Numbered from the stretch's first letter, positions 26,394 through 35,415 are shown. The stretch: 64,000 nt of DNA from Sphingomonas kyeonggiensis (GCF_014196745.1 NZ_JACIEH010000003.1:1178001-1242000), one strand, 5' to 3'. Program-made: numbers and translations. The notes: generated by a model not told the origin, from the sequence alone.

Positions 26394-26423
26394 GGGCGGG
26401 GCGATCCCGGGATCGCTCCGCCC
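26394..26423. terminator. Long perfect hairpin after the OYE gene
   Basis: A 30-base dyad: GGGCGGG-GCGATCCC (26394-26408) with GGGATCGC-TCCGCCC (26409-26423), fifteen pairs including one G-T, almost no loop. It starts nine bases after the OYE stop. No T-run follows, and the remaining bases to 26537 hold no gene. Confidence 0.55.
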
Positions 26424-26537
26424 GGGCTTGCGGAGATGGCGGACATGCTCGTGTGGCCGCGGCGAAGCGCGACGCGAGAGGCCAGACATATCCGTTGCTC
26501 GCGGCCTCGGTTCAGCCGCGATGGTTCAATCCTGGCG

Positions 26538-27671
26538 TCATGATCGCGCTACCGTGGCATGTATCGGCAGCAGCGCCGCACCCAGCGCGGAGCCGGCGCC
26601 ACCGAGCCGCGAGATCTCGATGTCGTAGCGCTCCTTCTCGCTCTCCGCGATATGGTCGCCCCACTTGATCGCCCGGCGGTTCAGCCGATCGGCAAGTCCG
26701 TGCATGATCGCGGACGGCAAGGGACTCATCAGCCGGATGGCGCCCGGATCGAACCAGGCAAGCGCCGAGTTGATCGTTTGGAGGAGCTGATCGGCGGCCC
26801 GTTCCAGCCACTGATCGATCGTCGCCTCATATCCCGGGATCGCCTCCGCGAAATCGGCCAGCGATCCGACCTTGCATCCGGCCGCCTGCAGCGTCGCGAT
26901 CAGGTCGAGCGTCGTCGGGCGCGGCTGGTTGCCCGGGTAGAACATGCCGATCTCGCCGGCGCTGCCCGTTTCGCCGCGCATCAGCCGGCCTTCATGGACG
27001 ATCCCCGCCCCCACGCCATGCCCGAGCAGGATCACCACCGCGGTGGTGCAGCGCTGGATCAGCCCGCCCAGATAATATTCGGCGAGCGCCGCGGCCGTCG
27101 CATCGTTCTCGATCCAGATCGGCAGCCGCAGGGCTTCCTCGAAGATCGTTCGCAGCGGCGCGTCCTTCCAGCCGGGCAGGTTGCGGACGACGTGCCAGCG
27201 ATTGCCGTCGCGCGACAGGGCAGGGCCGGGCACGCTGAAGCCGACGCCGTACAGGCGGCTCCCCAGCAGCCGGTGCTCGATCGCGAGCTCGTGGATGCGG
27301 CGATCGACATGGCGGGCGAAACCCTGCGGGTCGATCGGCTCGATCTTCTCTGAGGTGAGCGACACCACGCCCCCGGCATAATCGACCAGCGCGATTTCCA
27401 GCAGCCCGGCATAGATCGCCAGCCCGACGGCATAGCCCCCGGCCGGGGATATCCGCAGCGGTACCGTCGGACGGCCCCGCCCCGCCAGCGCCTCGGCAGG
27501 CAATTCCTCGATCAGGGCCTGCCCGATCAGTGTCCTGGTCAGCTTGGAGATGGCGCCGTTGCTGATCTGCAGCGTCTCCGCCAGCGCGGACCGCGATTGC
27601 GGGCCGCGCGTGCGCAGCTGCCAGAGCAGTCGCTTCTCCTCCTCGAGCAGCGTGACCGGTGGATGCTTCAT
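26538..27671 (-). CDS. ROK family transcriptional regulator lacking the zinc and kinase motifs
   Basis: 377 residues from ATG at 27671; an ATG at 27740 would add 23 residues but would place the likely operator inside the gene. N-terminal winged helix RGPQSRSALAETLQISNGAISKLTRTL, then a ROK/actin-like domain with WIENDATAAALAEYYLGG and GHGVGAGIVHEGRLMRGETGSAGEIG. Expected CxCGxxGC zinc ligands and the preceding His are absent (IGMFYPGNQPRPTTLDL instead), and the DxGGT phosphate loop is replaced by GLAIYAGLLEIALVD. So it is a sensor-repressor, not a sugar kinase, and degenerate compared with NagC/Mlc. Divergent from a TonB receptor operon, the likely target. Confidence 0.88.
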   Translation of the reverse strand: MKHPPVTLLEEEKRLLWQLRTRGPQSRSALAETLQISNGAISKLTRTLIGQALIEELPAEALAGRGRPTVPLRISPAGGYAVGLAIYAGLLEIALVDYAGGVVSLTSEKIEPIDPQGFARHVDRRIHELAIEHRLLGSRLYGVGFSVPGPALSRDGNRWHVVRNLPGWKDAPLRTIFEEALRLPIWIENDATAAALAEYYLGGLIQRCTTAVVILLGHGVGAGIVHEGRLMRGETGSAGEIGMFYPGNQPRPTTLDLIATLQAAGCKVGSLADFAEAIPGYEATIDQWLERAADQLLQTINSALAWFDPGAIRLMSPLPSAIMHGLADRLNRRAIKWGDHIAESEKERYDIEISRLGGAGSALGAALLPIHATVARS

Positions 27672-27707
27672 CTCCGCGGCCAATAGCAGCCCGGTTCGAA
27701 GGCTGCG

Positions 27708-27729
27708 ATTAATTTTCCCAGAAATAAAT
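27708..27729. promoter_or_regulatory. NagC/Mlc-like operator between the ROK and receptor genes
   Basis: ATTAATTT (27708-27715) and AAATAAAT (27722-27729) form a dyad with one mismatch around TCCCAG. Length, AT-rich arms and C/G core resemble the E. coli NagC/Mlc sites bound by ROK repressors. The surrounding AT-rich tract (27708-27735) is the only one in the 121-base gap and probably carries the promoter elements. Confidence 0.6.
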
Positions 27730-27792
27730 AAATCTGTCATCGGCACCGCCCATCGGGCCTGCGAGTTCACAAAATCTCGGGGGACCGATCCG

Positions 27793-30309
27793 ATGAAGAA
27801 GCACAATTTCGCCGCCGGCTGCGCGGTGCTCGCGCTCAGCGTGCTGTCCGCGCCGGCCTTCGCGCAGGCCAGCGACACGCCGGCGGCCGACACGCCGGCC
27901 GCCGACCCGGCGCAAACTTCTGACGACGCGGGCGCGGACATCATCGTCACCGGCTCGGCGCGCGCGCAGCGTCGCTTCGACGTCTCCTATGCGGTCAACT
28001 CGCTCAGCCAGGCGGACGTCCAGAAGATCGCGCCGAAGAGCTTCGCCGACCTGCTCAGCACCGTCCCCGGCATCCAGGTCGAGGCGACCGGCGGCGAGGT
28101 GCAGAACATCACCCGCGTGCGCGGTATCCCGACCGATCGCGGCTATCTGATCTTCCAGCAGGACGGGCTGCCGCTCTACCATGAGATCGACGGCGTCTTC
28201 TTCAACTCCGGCGAAGGCATGAACCGCTACGATCTGATGACCGAGCGGGTCGAGATCGTGCGCGGCGGCCCGGCGCCGATCTATGCCAGCAGCGCGGCGG
28301 CGATCGCCAACAACATCACCGTGTCGGGCGGCCCGCAGGCGCGCGGCAAGGCGCAGCTCACGCTGGGCGATACCGGCCTCTATCGGCTCGACGCGATGCA
28401 GTCCGGCCCGATCAGCGACAACACCTATTTCGCGATCGGCGGCTTCCTGCGCCAGCATGACGGCTATCGCTATGCCGGCTTCCCCAGCGACAAGGGCGGC
28501 CAGATCCGCGCCAACCTCAAGCGCGTGCTGACCAACGGCTTCGTCAAGCTCTCGGTCGAATATGTGAACGACCACAACGTCTTCTATCTGCCGATCCCGA
28601 CCAACGATCCGCGCAACCCGGCGGTCTCGCTCAATCCCTATATCGACTATTTCACCGGCACGATGAACTCGCCGTCGCTGCGCAACGTCAACATCAAGTA
28701 TCGCGACGGCGCCGGCGGGCTGCAGAGCATGCAGCGCGATCTCTCCGATGGCCGCCACATGCGCTTCTTCAACGCGGCGATCGATTACGAGGCGGACTTC
28801 AGCGGCTGGCAGGTTTCCGCCAAGGTCGGCGGGACCAAGGGCAAGTCGAGCTTCGATGCCTTCTACTCGACCACCAACCCGGCCGATGCGACCACCTTCT
28901 CCGCCGGTTACCTGACCGCCGCGCGTACCGCCTTCGGTCCCAATGTCACGCGGCTCGGTTATGCCCTTGCGGGCACCAACGGCGCGACGGCCTATGATCC
29001 TTCGACTGCGTCGGGCCTGGTCATGTCCGGCCAGTATCGCGCCTCGGAATCGGATTTCTACTCGGTGCAGGGCGACCTCAGCGTCACCCGCAAGTTCGAG
29101 ACCGGCATCGGCACCCACGATCTGCGCGTCGGCATGTACGGCTCGTTCTACGGCAACACGCTGCTCCAGGCCTATCAGGACATGCTGATCGAAGTGCGCA
29201 GCCAGCCGCGCACGCTCGATCTGGTCGCCTATTCGGCGACCGGTCAGGTGCTGGGCTCGGTCACCCAGAACGGCGTGCTGCGCTACACCACCACGCTCAA
29301 CCAGGGCAAAGCCGATGCGCAGATGATCGCCTTCTACGCGAACGACACCTGGGATATCACCCGCGGCCTGCGCCTCGATGCCGGCATCCGTACCGAGCGC
29401 TACAGCTACAAGGGCATCGCGCTGCCGACCACCCAGGTGAATCTCGGTGACGCCACCACGCTCGCCGACGACACCACCCGCGCTTTCACCGGCCAGGTGC
29501 TCGACCAGCGGCTGAAGCCCAACGCGACCAACTGGACGGTCGGCCTCAACTACGACCTGAACGGCCATTTCGGCGCCTATGGCCGCATCTCGAACCTGGA
29601 GGTGCCGCCGCAGATGGGCGTGGTGAGCGGCATCAACGCCACGATCGTCAAGACCAAGGCGCGCCAGTATGAAGTCGGCCTGAAGGCCAGCTTCGGTCCG
29701 AACTATCTCTATGCGACTGGCTTCTACACCAAGTTCGACCCGTTCAACGCCTCGTTCGCGGCGTTCAACCCGCTGACCGGCCGCAACGACCAGACGCTGC
29801 CGTTCATTGGCGAGGCCTCGGTCAAGGGCGTCGAGGTCGATGGCCGGGTCGTGCCGGTCCGCTGGTTCTCGCTCGACGGCTCGGTGACCTGGCAGAATCC
29901 GGAATATGCCAATCTCGAAAATACCTCGGGCGCGGATCCGAGTGCGGTGAACGGCAACCAGATCATCCGCGAGGCAAAGTTCTTCGGCAATCTGCGCCCG
30001 AGTTTCGACTTCGATCTGGGCGCGCAGAAGCTCTCGCTCTTCGGCCGCTTCGAATGGGTCGGCCGCCGCTACGTCGACCTCTTCAACCGCACGGCGATGC
30101 CCGGCTACCAGACGACCGGCGCGGGCGCGTCGCTCGACTGGGGTGCCTGGCGCTTCCAGGTGGTCGGGGACAATCTGTTCAACGCCCATGGCCTGACCGA
30201 GGGCAACACGCGCACCGACCAGTTCGCCGGCCAGGGCTCCAGCCAGGCGATCTACGGCCGCCCGTTGTTCGGCCGGAACTTCCGCCTCATCGTCAGCCGC
30301 AGCTGGTGA
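27793..30309 (+). CDS. TonB-dependent outer-membrane receptor
   Basis: 838 residues. Signal peptide to SAPAFAQ, then a short Ala/Asp/Pro tandem (DTPAADTPAADPA), TonB-box region ADIIVTGSARAQRRFD, plug (SFADLLSTVPGIQVEATGGE, VEIVRGGPAPIYASSAAAI) and a barrel ending in Trp (VSRSW). First gene of an operon with the DUF218 and zinc-phosphodiesterase genes; its stop overlaps the next start by one base (TGATG). Substrate unknown. The lyase-free, phosphoesterase-bearing context differs from the first receptor locus and suggests a phosphorylated ligand, which is inference. Confidence 0.92.
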   Translation: MKKHNFAAGCAVLALSVLSAPAFAQASDTPAADTPAADPAQTSDDAGADIIVTGSARAQRRFDVSYAVNSLSQADVQKIAPKSFADLLSTVPGIQVEATGGEVQNITRVRGIPTDRGYLIFQQDGLPLYHEIDGVFFNSGEGMNRYDLMTERVEIVRGGPAPIYASSAAAIANNITVSGGPQARGKAQLTLGDTGLYRLDAMQSGPISDNTYFAIGGFLRQHDGYRYAGFPSDKGGQIRANLKRVLTNGFVKLSVEYVNDHNVFYLPIPTNDPRNPAVSLNPYIDYFTGTMNSPSLRNVNIKYRDGAGGLQSMQRDLSDGRHMRFFNAAIDYEADFSGWQVSAKVGGTKGKSSFDAFYSTTNPADATTFSAGYLTAARTAFGPNVTRLGYALAGTNGATAYDPSTASGLVMSGQYRASESDFYSVQGDLSVTRKFETGIGTHDLRVGMYGSFYGNTLLQAYQDMLIEVRSQPRTLDLVAYSATGQVLGSVTQNGVLRYTTTLNQGKADAQMIAFYANDTWDITRGLRLDAGIRTERYSYKGIALPTTQVNLGDATTLADDTTRAFTGQVLDQRLKPNATNWTVGLNYDLNGHFGAYGRISNLEVPPQMGVVSGINATIVKTKARQYEVGLKASFGPNYLYATGFYTKFDPFNASFAAFNPLTGRNDQTLPFIGEASVKGVEVDGRVVPVRWFSLDGSVTWQNPEYANLENTSGADPSAVNGNQIIREAKFFGNLRPSFDFDLGAQKLSLFGRFEWVGRRYVDLFNRTAMPGYQTTGAGASLDWGAWRFQVVGDNLFNAHGLTEGNTRTDQFAGQGSSQAIYGRPLFGRNFRLIVSRSW

Positions 30310-31469
30310 TGCGGGCCCTGCTCTCCGCTGCCGCGCTTGCGGTAACGGTGCTCGCCGCCCCGGCTTCGGCCGAGGCGGCGGTGGGCGACGGGGTGATGGC
30401 GACGCTGTCCGCGCGGCTCTTCCCGTTGCTCGATGCGGCCGGGCACGATCCCGCGACGCTCGAGCGTATCGCCAGGGCCCCCGGCATGGATAGCGTGCTG
30501 CGCGCGCGGCGGGAGCGCCGGGCCGCGTGCGGGACCGATCTCGTCTGCCGCGCGCAGGCGCTGCTCTGGAGCGATCGCGAAACCGATGCGGTGCGTCGCG
30601 CCGTTGCGCAGGTGCCGGGCCTTCCCGCCGCGGACGATGGCGCTGCCGCGCAGGCGGATCGTGAAATCGCCGGCATCAACCTGATCGTGCGGACCTATGC
30701 GCTGGGGGCGATCCCGGCCACCGCAATCGATGGCCCCGGCACCGTCTCGCCCCAGGATCACCTGACGCGCCTCCAGGCCGCCGACTGGATCGCCGAGACA
30801 CCGCGCGACGGATCGGCACAGCGGCTCGATCCGAGCATCGACTATGCGCTCGCCTTGCTCGACGTGAGCGACCGCACCGATGCGATCGGCCATGAACCGC
30901 TGACCGGCAGCGCCAACTCCGCGGCAATGGCGCGGGCGAAGGCGCTCGACTGGCACCGCTATCGCTACAGCGCGATGATCGTCACCGGCGTCGGGCCCGA
31001 GATCGAGGGCGAGCCGCTCAGCCCGTTCGGCAAGTACCACCTGCGCCTCGCCGCGCGACGCTTCGCAAAGGGCGACATCGCCTTCATCATCGTTACCGGT
31101 GGCCGGGCACACCCGCGCGCGACGCCGTTCACCGAGGCCGACGAGATGCGCAAGGCGCTGATCGAGCGCTACGGCGTCCCCGCCGAGGCGATCCTCATCG
31201 AGCCCTATGCCCGCCACACCACCACCAACCTGCGCAACGCCAGCCGGCTGCTCGCGCGGATCGGCGCGCCGCCGGAGGCGGAGACGGTGATCGTCTGCAA
31301 TCCGCTGCAGAGCGCCTATATCGAAAGTGCGAAGTTCACCGAGCGCAACGCCGCCGAGCTCGGCTATCAGCCCGGCAAGGTCATGCGCCGGGTCTCGCCC
31401 ACCGAACTGGTGTTCCGCCCGTCCCCGGCGTCCGAGCGCGTCGACCCGCGCGATCCCCTCGATCCCTGA
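30309..31469 (+). CDS. DUF218/YdcF-like periplasmic protein
   Basis: 386 residues with signal peptide (cleavage near APASAEA). The C-terminal half is a DUF218 domain of the SanA/ElyC/YdcF type: YSAMIVTGVGPEIEGEPLS, AFIIVTGGRAHPRATPFTEA, YGVPAEAILIEPYARHTTTNLRNA. DUF218 proteins bind small molecules or act in envelope maintenance; no reaction is established for this subfamily. The N-terminal half (about 30-190) is helical, with a Cys pair (ACGTDLVC) that could form a disulfide, and matches nothing I know. Translationally coupled to the receptor. Confidence 0.8.
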   Translation: MRALLSAAALAVTVLAAPASAEAAVGDGVMATLSARLFPLLDAAGHDPATLERIARAPGMDSVLRARRERRAACGTDLVCRAQALLWSDRETDAVRRAVAQVPGLPAADDGAAAQADREIAGINLIVRTYALGAIPATAIDGPGTVSPQDHLTRLQAADWIAETPRDGSAQRLDPSIDYALALLDVSDRTDAIGHEPLTGSANSAAMARAKALDWHRYRYSAMIVTGVGPEIEGEPLSPFGKYHLRLAARRFAKGDIAFIIVTGGRAHPRATPFTEADEMRKALIERYGVPAEAILIEPYARHTTTNLRNASRLLARIGAPPEAETVIVCNPLQSAYIESAKFTERNAAELGYQPGKVMRRVSPTELVFRPSPASERVDPRDPLDP

Positions 31470-31480
31470 AAGGAACCGTG

Positions 31481-32458
31481 ATGCGCCGCATCGCCCTGGC
31501 CGCCGCCCTCATGCTGTGTCCCGCCGTCGCCCATGCCTGGGGCGGGACGGGGCATGCGGTGATCGACCGCGCGGCGATCCAGGCGATACCCGAGGGCGGC
31601 CCGGTCTTCCTGCGCCGCTATGCCGACTATATCTCGGCCTCTGCCGGGCTGCCGGACAGCTGGCGGGGCGACGCGGAAGGCTTCTCGAAGATCGAGGAAG
31701 ACCCGAACCATGGCTGGTTCCGCGAGCAATTCGCCTTCCTGAAGCCGATCCCGCGTTCGCGCTACGAATTCATCCTCGCGCTCTACAAACACCACGAGAC
31801 GATCAGGCAGAGCGATCCTGCCACCGCCGCGCGCACGAATGTCCGCTGGACCGGCACGCTGCCCTATGCGGCGATGGAAGCCTATGAGCGGCTGATCGTC
31901 TGCATGCGGGCGATCCGCGCAGCGCAGGCGAGCGGCGGCGGCGCATCGGTTCCCGAGCAGCACTGCGCGTTCCAGGCGATCCGGCTCGGCCACTATATCG
32001 GCGACGGCTCGCAGCCGCTGCACATCTCGGTGAACTCGGACGGCTGGCTGGGCCCCAATCCGAACGGCTATACCCGCGACCGCAGCATCCATGGGCGGTT
32101 CGAGAGCCGCTTCGTCGACGGCATGGGGCTCTCCGCCGCGGACATCCTGCCCCGCATCGGTGCGCCGGCGCATCTCCACGGCGACATGTTCGATGCGGTG
32201 CTCGCCTTTCTCGACCAGTCCGGCGACCGGATGGAGACGGTCTACAAGCTCGAGAAGCGCGACGGCTTCAGCAACACGGCCGACAAGGACGTTCGCGCGC
32301 TGATCTATGAGCGCACCGCCGCGGGCGCGGCGATGCTGCGCGACATGCTGTGCCGTGCCTGGGCGGAAAGCGCGGCGCCGCCTGCCAGGGTGACGCCCTC
32401 GCCGCTCGATTTCTCCAACCCGCGGTTCAATCCGGAGACGGGCTCCGCCCCCGCCTGA
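31481..32458 (+). CDS. Secreted zinc-dependent P1-nuclease/phospholipase-C fold enzyme
   Basis: 325 residues from ATG at 31481 after AAAGGAA. The signal peptide is cut after AHA, exposing Trp as residue 1 of the mature chain: WGGTGH places Trp1 and His6 exactly as in P1/S1 nuclease. HYIGDGSQPLH gives the H-x3-D-x5-H zinc ligands. The last pair is HGRFE, i.e. HxxxE as in bacterial zinc phospholipase C, where nucleases have HxxxD. It should hydrolyse phosphodiesters (nucleic acid or phospholipid) in the periplasm or outside. Third gene of the receptor operon. The 3' end overlaps the convergent transporter gene by 154 bases. Confidence 0.8.
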   Translation: MRRIALAAALMLCPAVAHAWGGTGHAVIDRAAIQAIPEGGPVFLRRYADYISASAGLPDSWRGDAEGFSKIEEDPNHGWFREQFAFLKPIPRSRYEFILALYKHHETIRQSDPATAARTNVRWTGTLPYAAMEAYERLIVCMRAIRAAQASGGGASVPEQHCAFQAIRLGHYIGDGSQPLHISVNSDGWLGPNPNGYTRDRSIHGRFESRFVDGMGLSAADILPRIGAPAHLHGDMFDAVLAFLDQSGDRMETVYKLEKRDGFSNTADKDVRALIYERTAAGAAMLRDMLCRAWAESAAPPARVTPSPLDFSNPRFNPETGSAPA

Positions 32459-33750
32459 CGCCATGCCAGCGCGCGCAGCAGTCGTGCATGGCGACCATGG
32501 TCGAGCGTGAAGCGCCGGAGCAGCAGCATCGCCAGCAGCGCGCCGGCGAGTGGCACGCCGAGGCCGAGACCGAGCATGCCCAGGCGCACCCCGGTCGGCT
32601 GGACCGCGCCAGGGAGATAACCGAGCGCGTTCAGTACCCAGCCGATCATGGCCGTCGCCGCGGCGCCGCTGGCCTTCACCAGGACCAGATAATAGGCGAA
32701 CAGTCCGGTCTCGAACCGGCGGCCGTGCCGCCATTCGACGATGTCGACCGCGTCGGCGAGCAAGCCCCAGGGCAGCATGAACACGCTCGCAAAGCCGAAG
32801 CCGATCAGCGCCGCGCCCGCAATCTGTCCCGCCGGCCACGCCATGCACAGGGCGAAGAAGACAAGGCCCAGCGCACTCACCGCATGCCCCGCACCCAGCA
32901 GGTGGCTCTTGCTGAAGCGGTGGGTGAGCGCGGTCCAGGCGAGCACGCCGCCGAATTGCCCGGCCGTCAGCGCTGCAAGCAGTACGGTGACCGCATGCGG
33001 CCGATCGACGACATAGGTTCCCAGATACATCAGCATCCGGCCGAAACACGGCATCGCGAAGCCGGTGAGCAGAGCCAGCGCACCCATTGCCAGCACCATC
33101 GGATCGCGCAGCGGAACCGCGATGCGATCGCCGCGCAGTGCGGACGCCGTGCCGCTTTCGCCGCCTGGGCCCGAAGCCCAGACGCAGAGCAGCATGGTCA
33201 GAGCAAAGACCAGACCCGCACCGATCCCGGTGAACGCCAGCGCGTCGAAATGCCGCGCCCGGCCCGCCTGCTGCACCAGCGGCGTGAGCACCGCGGCGAT
33301 GGCGAGCGCGCTCGCGGTGCTGAAGAATAGCCGATAGCCCGAGACACGCCCGCGCGCGCGGCTGTCCCGGCTGACCTGTGCCATCAGCGCATTGTGCGGC
33401 ACGTCGATCACCGCATAGGCGCCGCGGAAGACGAGGATCGCCGCCGCAAGCATCCAGGCGCGATGCAGCCCCAGCGCCGGCATTGCGTAGATCAGCCCGA
33501 ATGCCGCCCCGCAAGGCAGCGCCGCCAGGGCGATGGTCCAGCGATAGCCCCGTCCCGCCGCCCGCCAGTGGAGGACGAGCCGGGCCGCGAGCAGATCGAA
33601 CACCAGATCGCCCAGCACCGCGAACAGCATCAGTCCGCCGGCCTGCGCGCCGTTCAGCCCCAGCACGTCGGTCAGCAGGAACAGGATCGTCAGATCCGCG
33701 CCGCTGAACACCAGGGCCTTGCCGAAATTGCCGGACGAATAGGCGAGCAT
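32305..33750 (-). CDS. MFS transporter, glycoside-pentoside-hexuronide (GPH) type
   Basis: 481 residues from ATG at 33750. Twelve hydrophobic segments; LAYSSGNFGKALVFSGADLTILFLLTDVLGL is the GPH/MelB-like opening, and YAVIDVPHNALMAQVSRDSRARGRVSGYRLFF is its characteristic loop after TM4, with a matching WGLLADAVDIVEWRHGRRFETGLF in the second half. Probably cation-coupled uptake of a sugar or glycoside. The last 51 codons lie antisense to the phosphodiesterase gene, with no earlier stop. Upstream in-frame sequence to 33882 lacks a good start. Confidence 0.85.
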   Translation of the reverse strand: MLAYSSGNFGKALVFSGADLTILFLLTDVLGLNGAQAGGLMLFAVLGDLVFDLLAARLVLHWRAAGRGYRWTIALAALPCGAAFGLIYAMPALGLHRAWMLAAAILVFRGAYAVIDVPHNALMAQVSRDSRARGRVSGYRLFFSTASALAIAAVLTPLVQQAGRARHFDALAFTGIGAGLVFALTMLLCVWASGPGGESGTASALRGDRIAVPLRDPMVLAMGALALLTGFAMPCFGRMLMYLGTYVVDRPHAVTVLLAALTAGQFGGVLAWTALTHRFSKSHLLGAGHAVSALGLVFFALCMAWPAGQIAGAALIGFGFASVFMLPWGLLADAVDIVEWRHGRRFETGLFAYYLVLVKASGAAATAMIGWVLNALGYLPGAVQPTGVRLGMLGLGLGVPLAGALLAMLLLRRFTLDHGRHARLLRALAWRQAGAEPVSGLNRGLEKSSGEGVTLAGGAALSAQARHSMSRSIAAPAAVRS

Positions 33751-33927
33751 CCGGCTCTCTGTGGCAATGCTCGTGATCGGCGGCGTCTTTCGGATGAGGG
33801 GGGGGCGGCAAGTCTGACGCCCTGCCTGCCGTGGCCAGTACGGCCTGATCATTTCAGATTGGCGACAACGCCGAGACGCCAACGGGCTTCGTACAAGGGC
33901 GGCAGCGCATGGGTAGCGTACTCCCTT

Positions 33928-33941
33928 TACCCGAGCGGGTA
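33928..33941. promoter_or_regulatory. Short inverted repeat upstream of the secreted hydrolase
   Basis: TACCCG-AG-CGGGTA lies 93 bases before the hydrolase start, in the 283-base gap between divergent MFS and hydrolase genes. It could be an operator for either. Nothing else stands out in the gap except a G-run near 33797. Confidence 0.35.
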
Positions 33942-34033
33942 TCTTCCCGCGCCCGCGCTAGCATTGAGGTTGGCCCCTCGACCGGACAGATTTGGCCGCC
34001 AATCACGGGAGCCTGCGGGCTCGAGGAGCGCCA

Positions 34034-34951
34034 ATGTTCAGATCCCTTGCCATGGCGGCGGCGCTTTGCGCCGCCGCGCCTGCCGTCGCCCAGGTCCCGC
34101 CTTTCCCCGCCACCTTCAAGGCGCAGGACATCAAGACCAACGGCACGACCATCCATGTCCGCGTCGGCGGCCATGGCCCTGCGGTGCTGCTGCTCCACGG
34201 CTATGGCGAGACGGGCGACATGTGGGCGCCGCTGGCGGCCGCGCTCGACGACGATCACACGGTCATCGTGCCCGACCTGCGCGGCATGGGCCTGTCCGCG
34301 CACCCGGCCGGCGGCTTCGACAAGATGAACCAGGGCCGCGACATGCAGGGCGTGCTCGCCGCGCTGGGCGTCCAGAAGTTCGACATGGTCACGCACGACA
34401 TCGGCAACATGGTGGGCTTCGCGCTGGCGACGCAGCTGCCCGACCGGGTAGGCCGTTTCGTGCTGATCGACGCGCCGTTGCCCGGGGTGGGACCCTGGGA
34501 GGAAATCCTCAAGAACCCGCTGCTCTGGCACTTCCGCTTCGGCGGGCCGGATATGGAGCGCCTCGTCGCCGGGCGCGAGCGCATCTATCTGGATCGCTTC
34601 TGGAACGAGTTCTCCGCGAACCCGACCAGGTTCGACGAGCGGTCGCGTCAGCATTATGCCGCGCTCTACGCCCGTCCCGGCGGCATGCATTCCGGCTTCG
34701 CCCAGTTCGCGGCCTTCGACCAGGACGCCACCGACAACCGCGCCTGGCTGGCAACGGGAGTGAGGCTGAACATGCCGGTCCTCGCCCTCGGCGGCGAGAA
34801 GTCGTTCGGGCTCACCATGGCCGTGGTGATGCGCGCCGCCGCGACCAATGTGACCGAGGGCGTCGTACCCGATTCCGGACATTGGATCATGGAGGAGAAT
34901 CCCGCCGGCACGGTCGCGCTGGTCAAGCCGTTCCTGGAGAGCGGCCGATGA
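34034..34951 (+). CDS. Secreted alpha/beta hydrolase, epoxide-hydrolase/dehalogenase-like
   Basis: 305 residues from ATG at 34034 after GAGGAG; signal peptide to AAAPAVAQ. Oxyanion segment LLLHGYGETGDMW, nucleophile elbow VTHDIGNMVGFALA with Asp122 in the nucleophile position (so epoxide-hydrolase or dehalogenase chemistry rather than a serine esterase), and the catalytic His in PDSGHWIMEENP. A periplasmic location is unusual but common in sphingomonad paralogues. The stop overlaps the cupin gene start in ATGA. Confidence 0.85.
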   Translation: MFRSLAMAAALCAAAPAVAQVPPFPATFKAQDIKTNGTTIHVRVGGHGPAVLLLHGYGETGDMWAPLAAALDDDHTVIVPDLRGMGLSAHPAGGFDKMNQGRDMQGVLAALGVQKFDMVTHDIGNMVGFALATQLPDRVGRFVLIDAPLPGVGPWEEILKNPLLWHFRFGGPDMERLVAGRERIYLDRFWNEFSANPTRFDERSRQHYAALYARPGGMHSGFAQFAAFDQDATDNRAWLATGVRLNMPVLALGGEKSFGLTMAVVMRAAATNVTEGVVPDSGHWIMEENPAGTVALVKPFLESGR

Positions 34952-35409
34952 ACTGGCTCGGGCTCGCCGCCACCGTCGCGCCCTTCGCGCTGCTGGCGAG
35001 CGTCTCCGCCCAAGCCCAGCAGGTGCGCCTGACGCCGGCGGAGATCGAGGGTCAGGCCAAGGGCGGGGCAGGACCGGGCACCTCCGGTGTCGCCGGCATC
35101 CGCACCACCGTGCTGCTCGGCGATCCGAGCAAGCCCGGCCCCTATACGATCGAGATCCGCGTGCCCGCCCATACGCGCATCCAGGCCCATACCCACCGCG
35201 ACGCACGCAGTGCGGTGGTGGTCGGCGGCACCTGGTATTTCGGCTATGGCGCGACGGCCGAGGAGGCGAAGGTGAAGGCCCTGCCGCCGGGCAGCTTCTA
35301 TACCGAGCCCGCCGATGACCCCCATTTCGCACTGACCCGCGACGAACCGGCGATCGTCTACATCACCGGCTGGGGGCCGACCGACACGATCTATACCGCG
35401 AAGCCCTGA
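34948..35409 (+). CDS. Secreted cupin-domain protein
   Basis: 153 residues; signal peptide ending VSAQAQ. Small beta-barrel cupin: YTIEIRVPAHTRIQAHTHRD gives the metal-binding His pair, followed by SAVVVGGTWYFGYG and a late HFALTRDEPAIVYITGWGPT. Such single-domain cupins may be dioxygenases, isomerases or binding proteins. Coupled to the hydrolase gene, so both may act on one compound in the periplasm. Ends seven bases before the convergent response regulator gene. Confidence 0.8.
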   Translation: MNWLGLAATVAPFALLASVSAQAQQVRLTPAEIEGQAKGGAGPGTSGVAGIRTTVLLGDPSKPGPYTIEIRVPAHTRIQAHTHRDARSAVVVGGTWYFGYGATAEEAKVKALPPGSFYTEPADDPHFALTRDEPAIVYITGWGPTDTIYTAKP

Positions 35410-35415
35410 ACCGGC

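Noticed and set aside
27709..30189. 826-codon open frame antisense to the second TonB receptor
   Set aside because: Same shadow effect; the composition is unprotein-like and the sense gene has signal peptide, plug and barrel.
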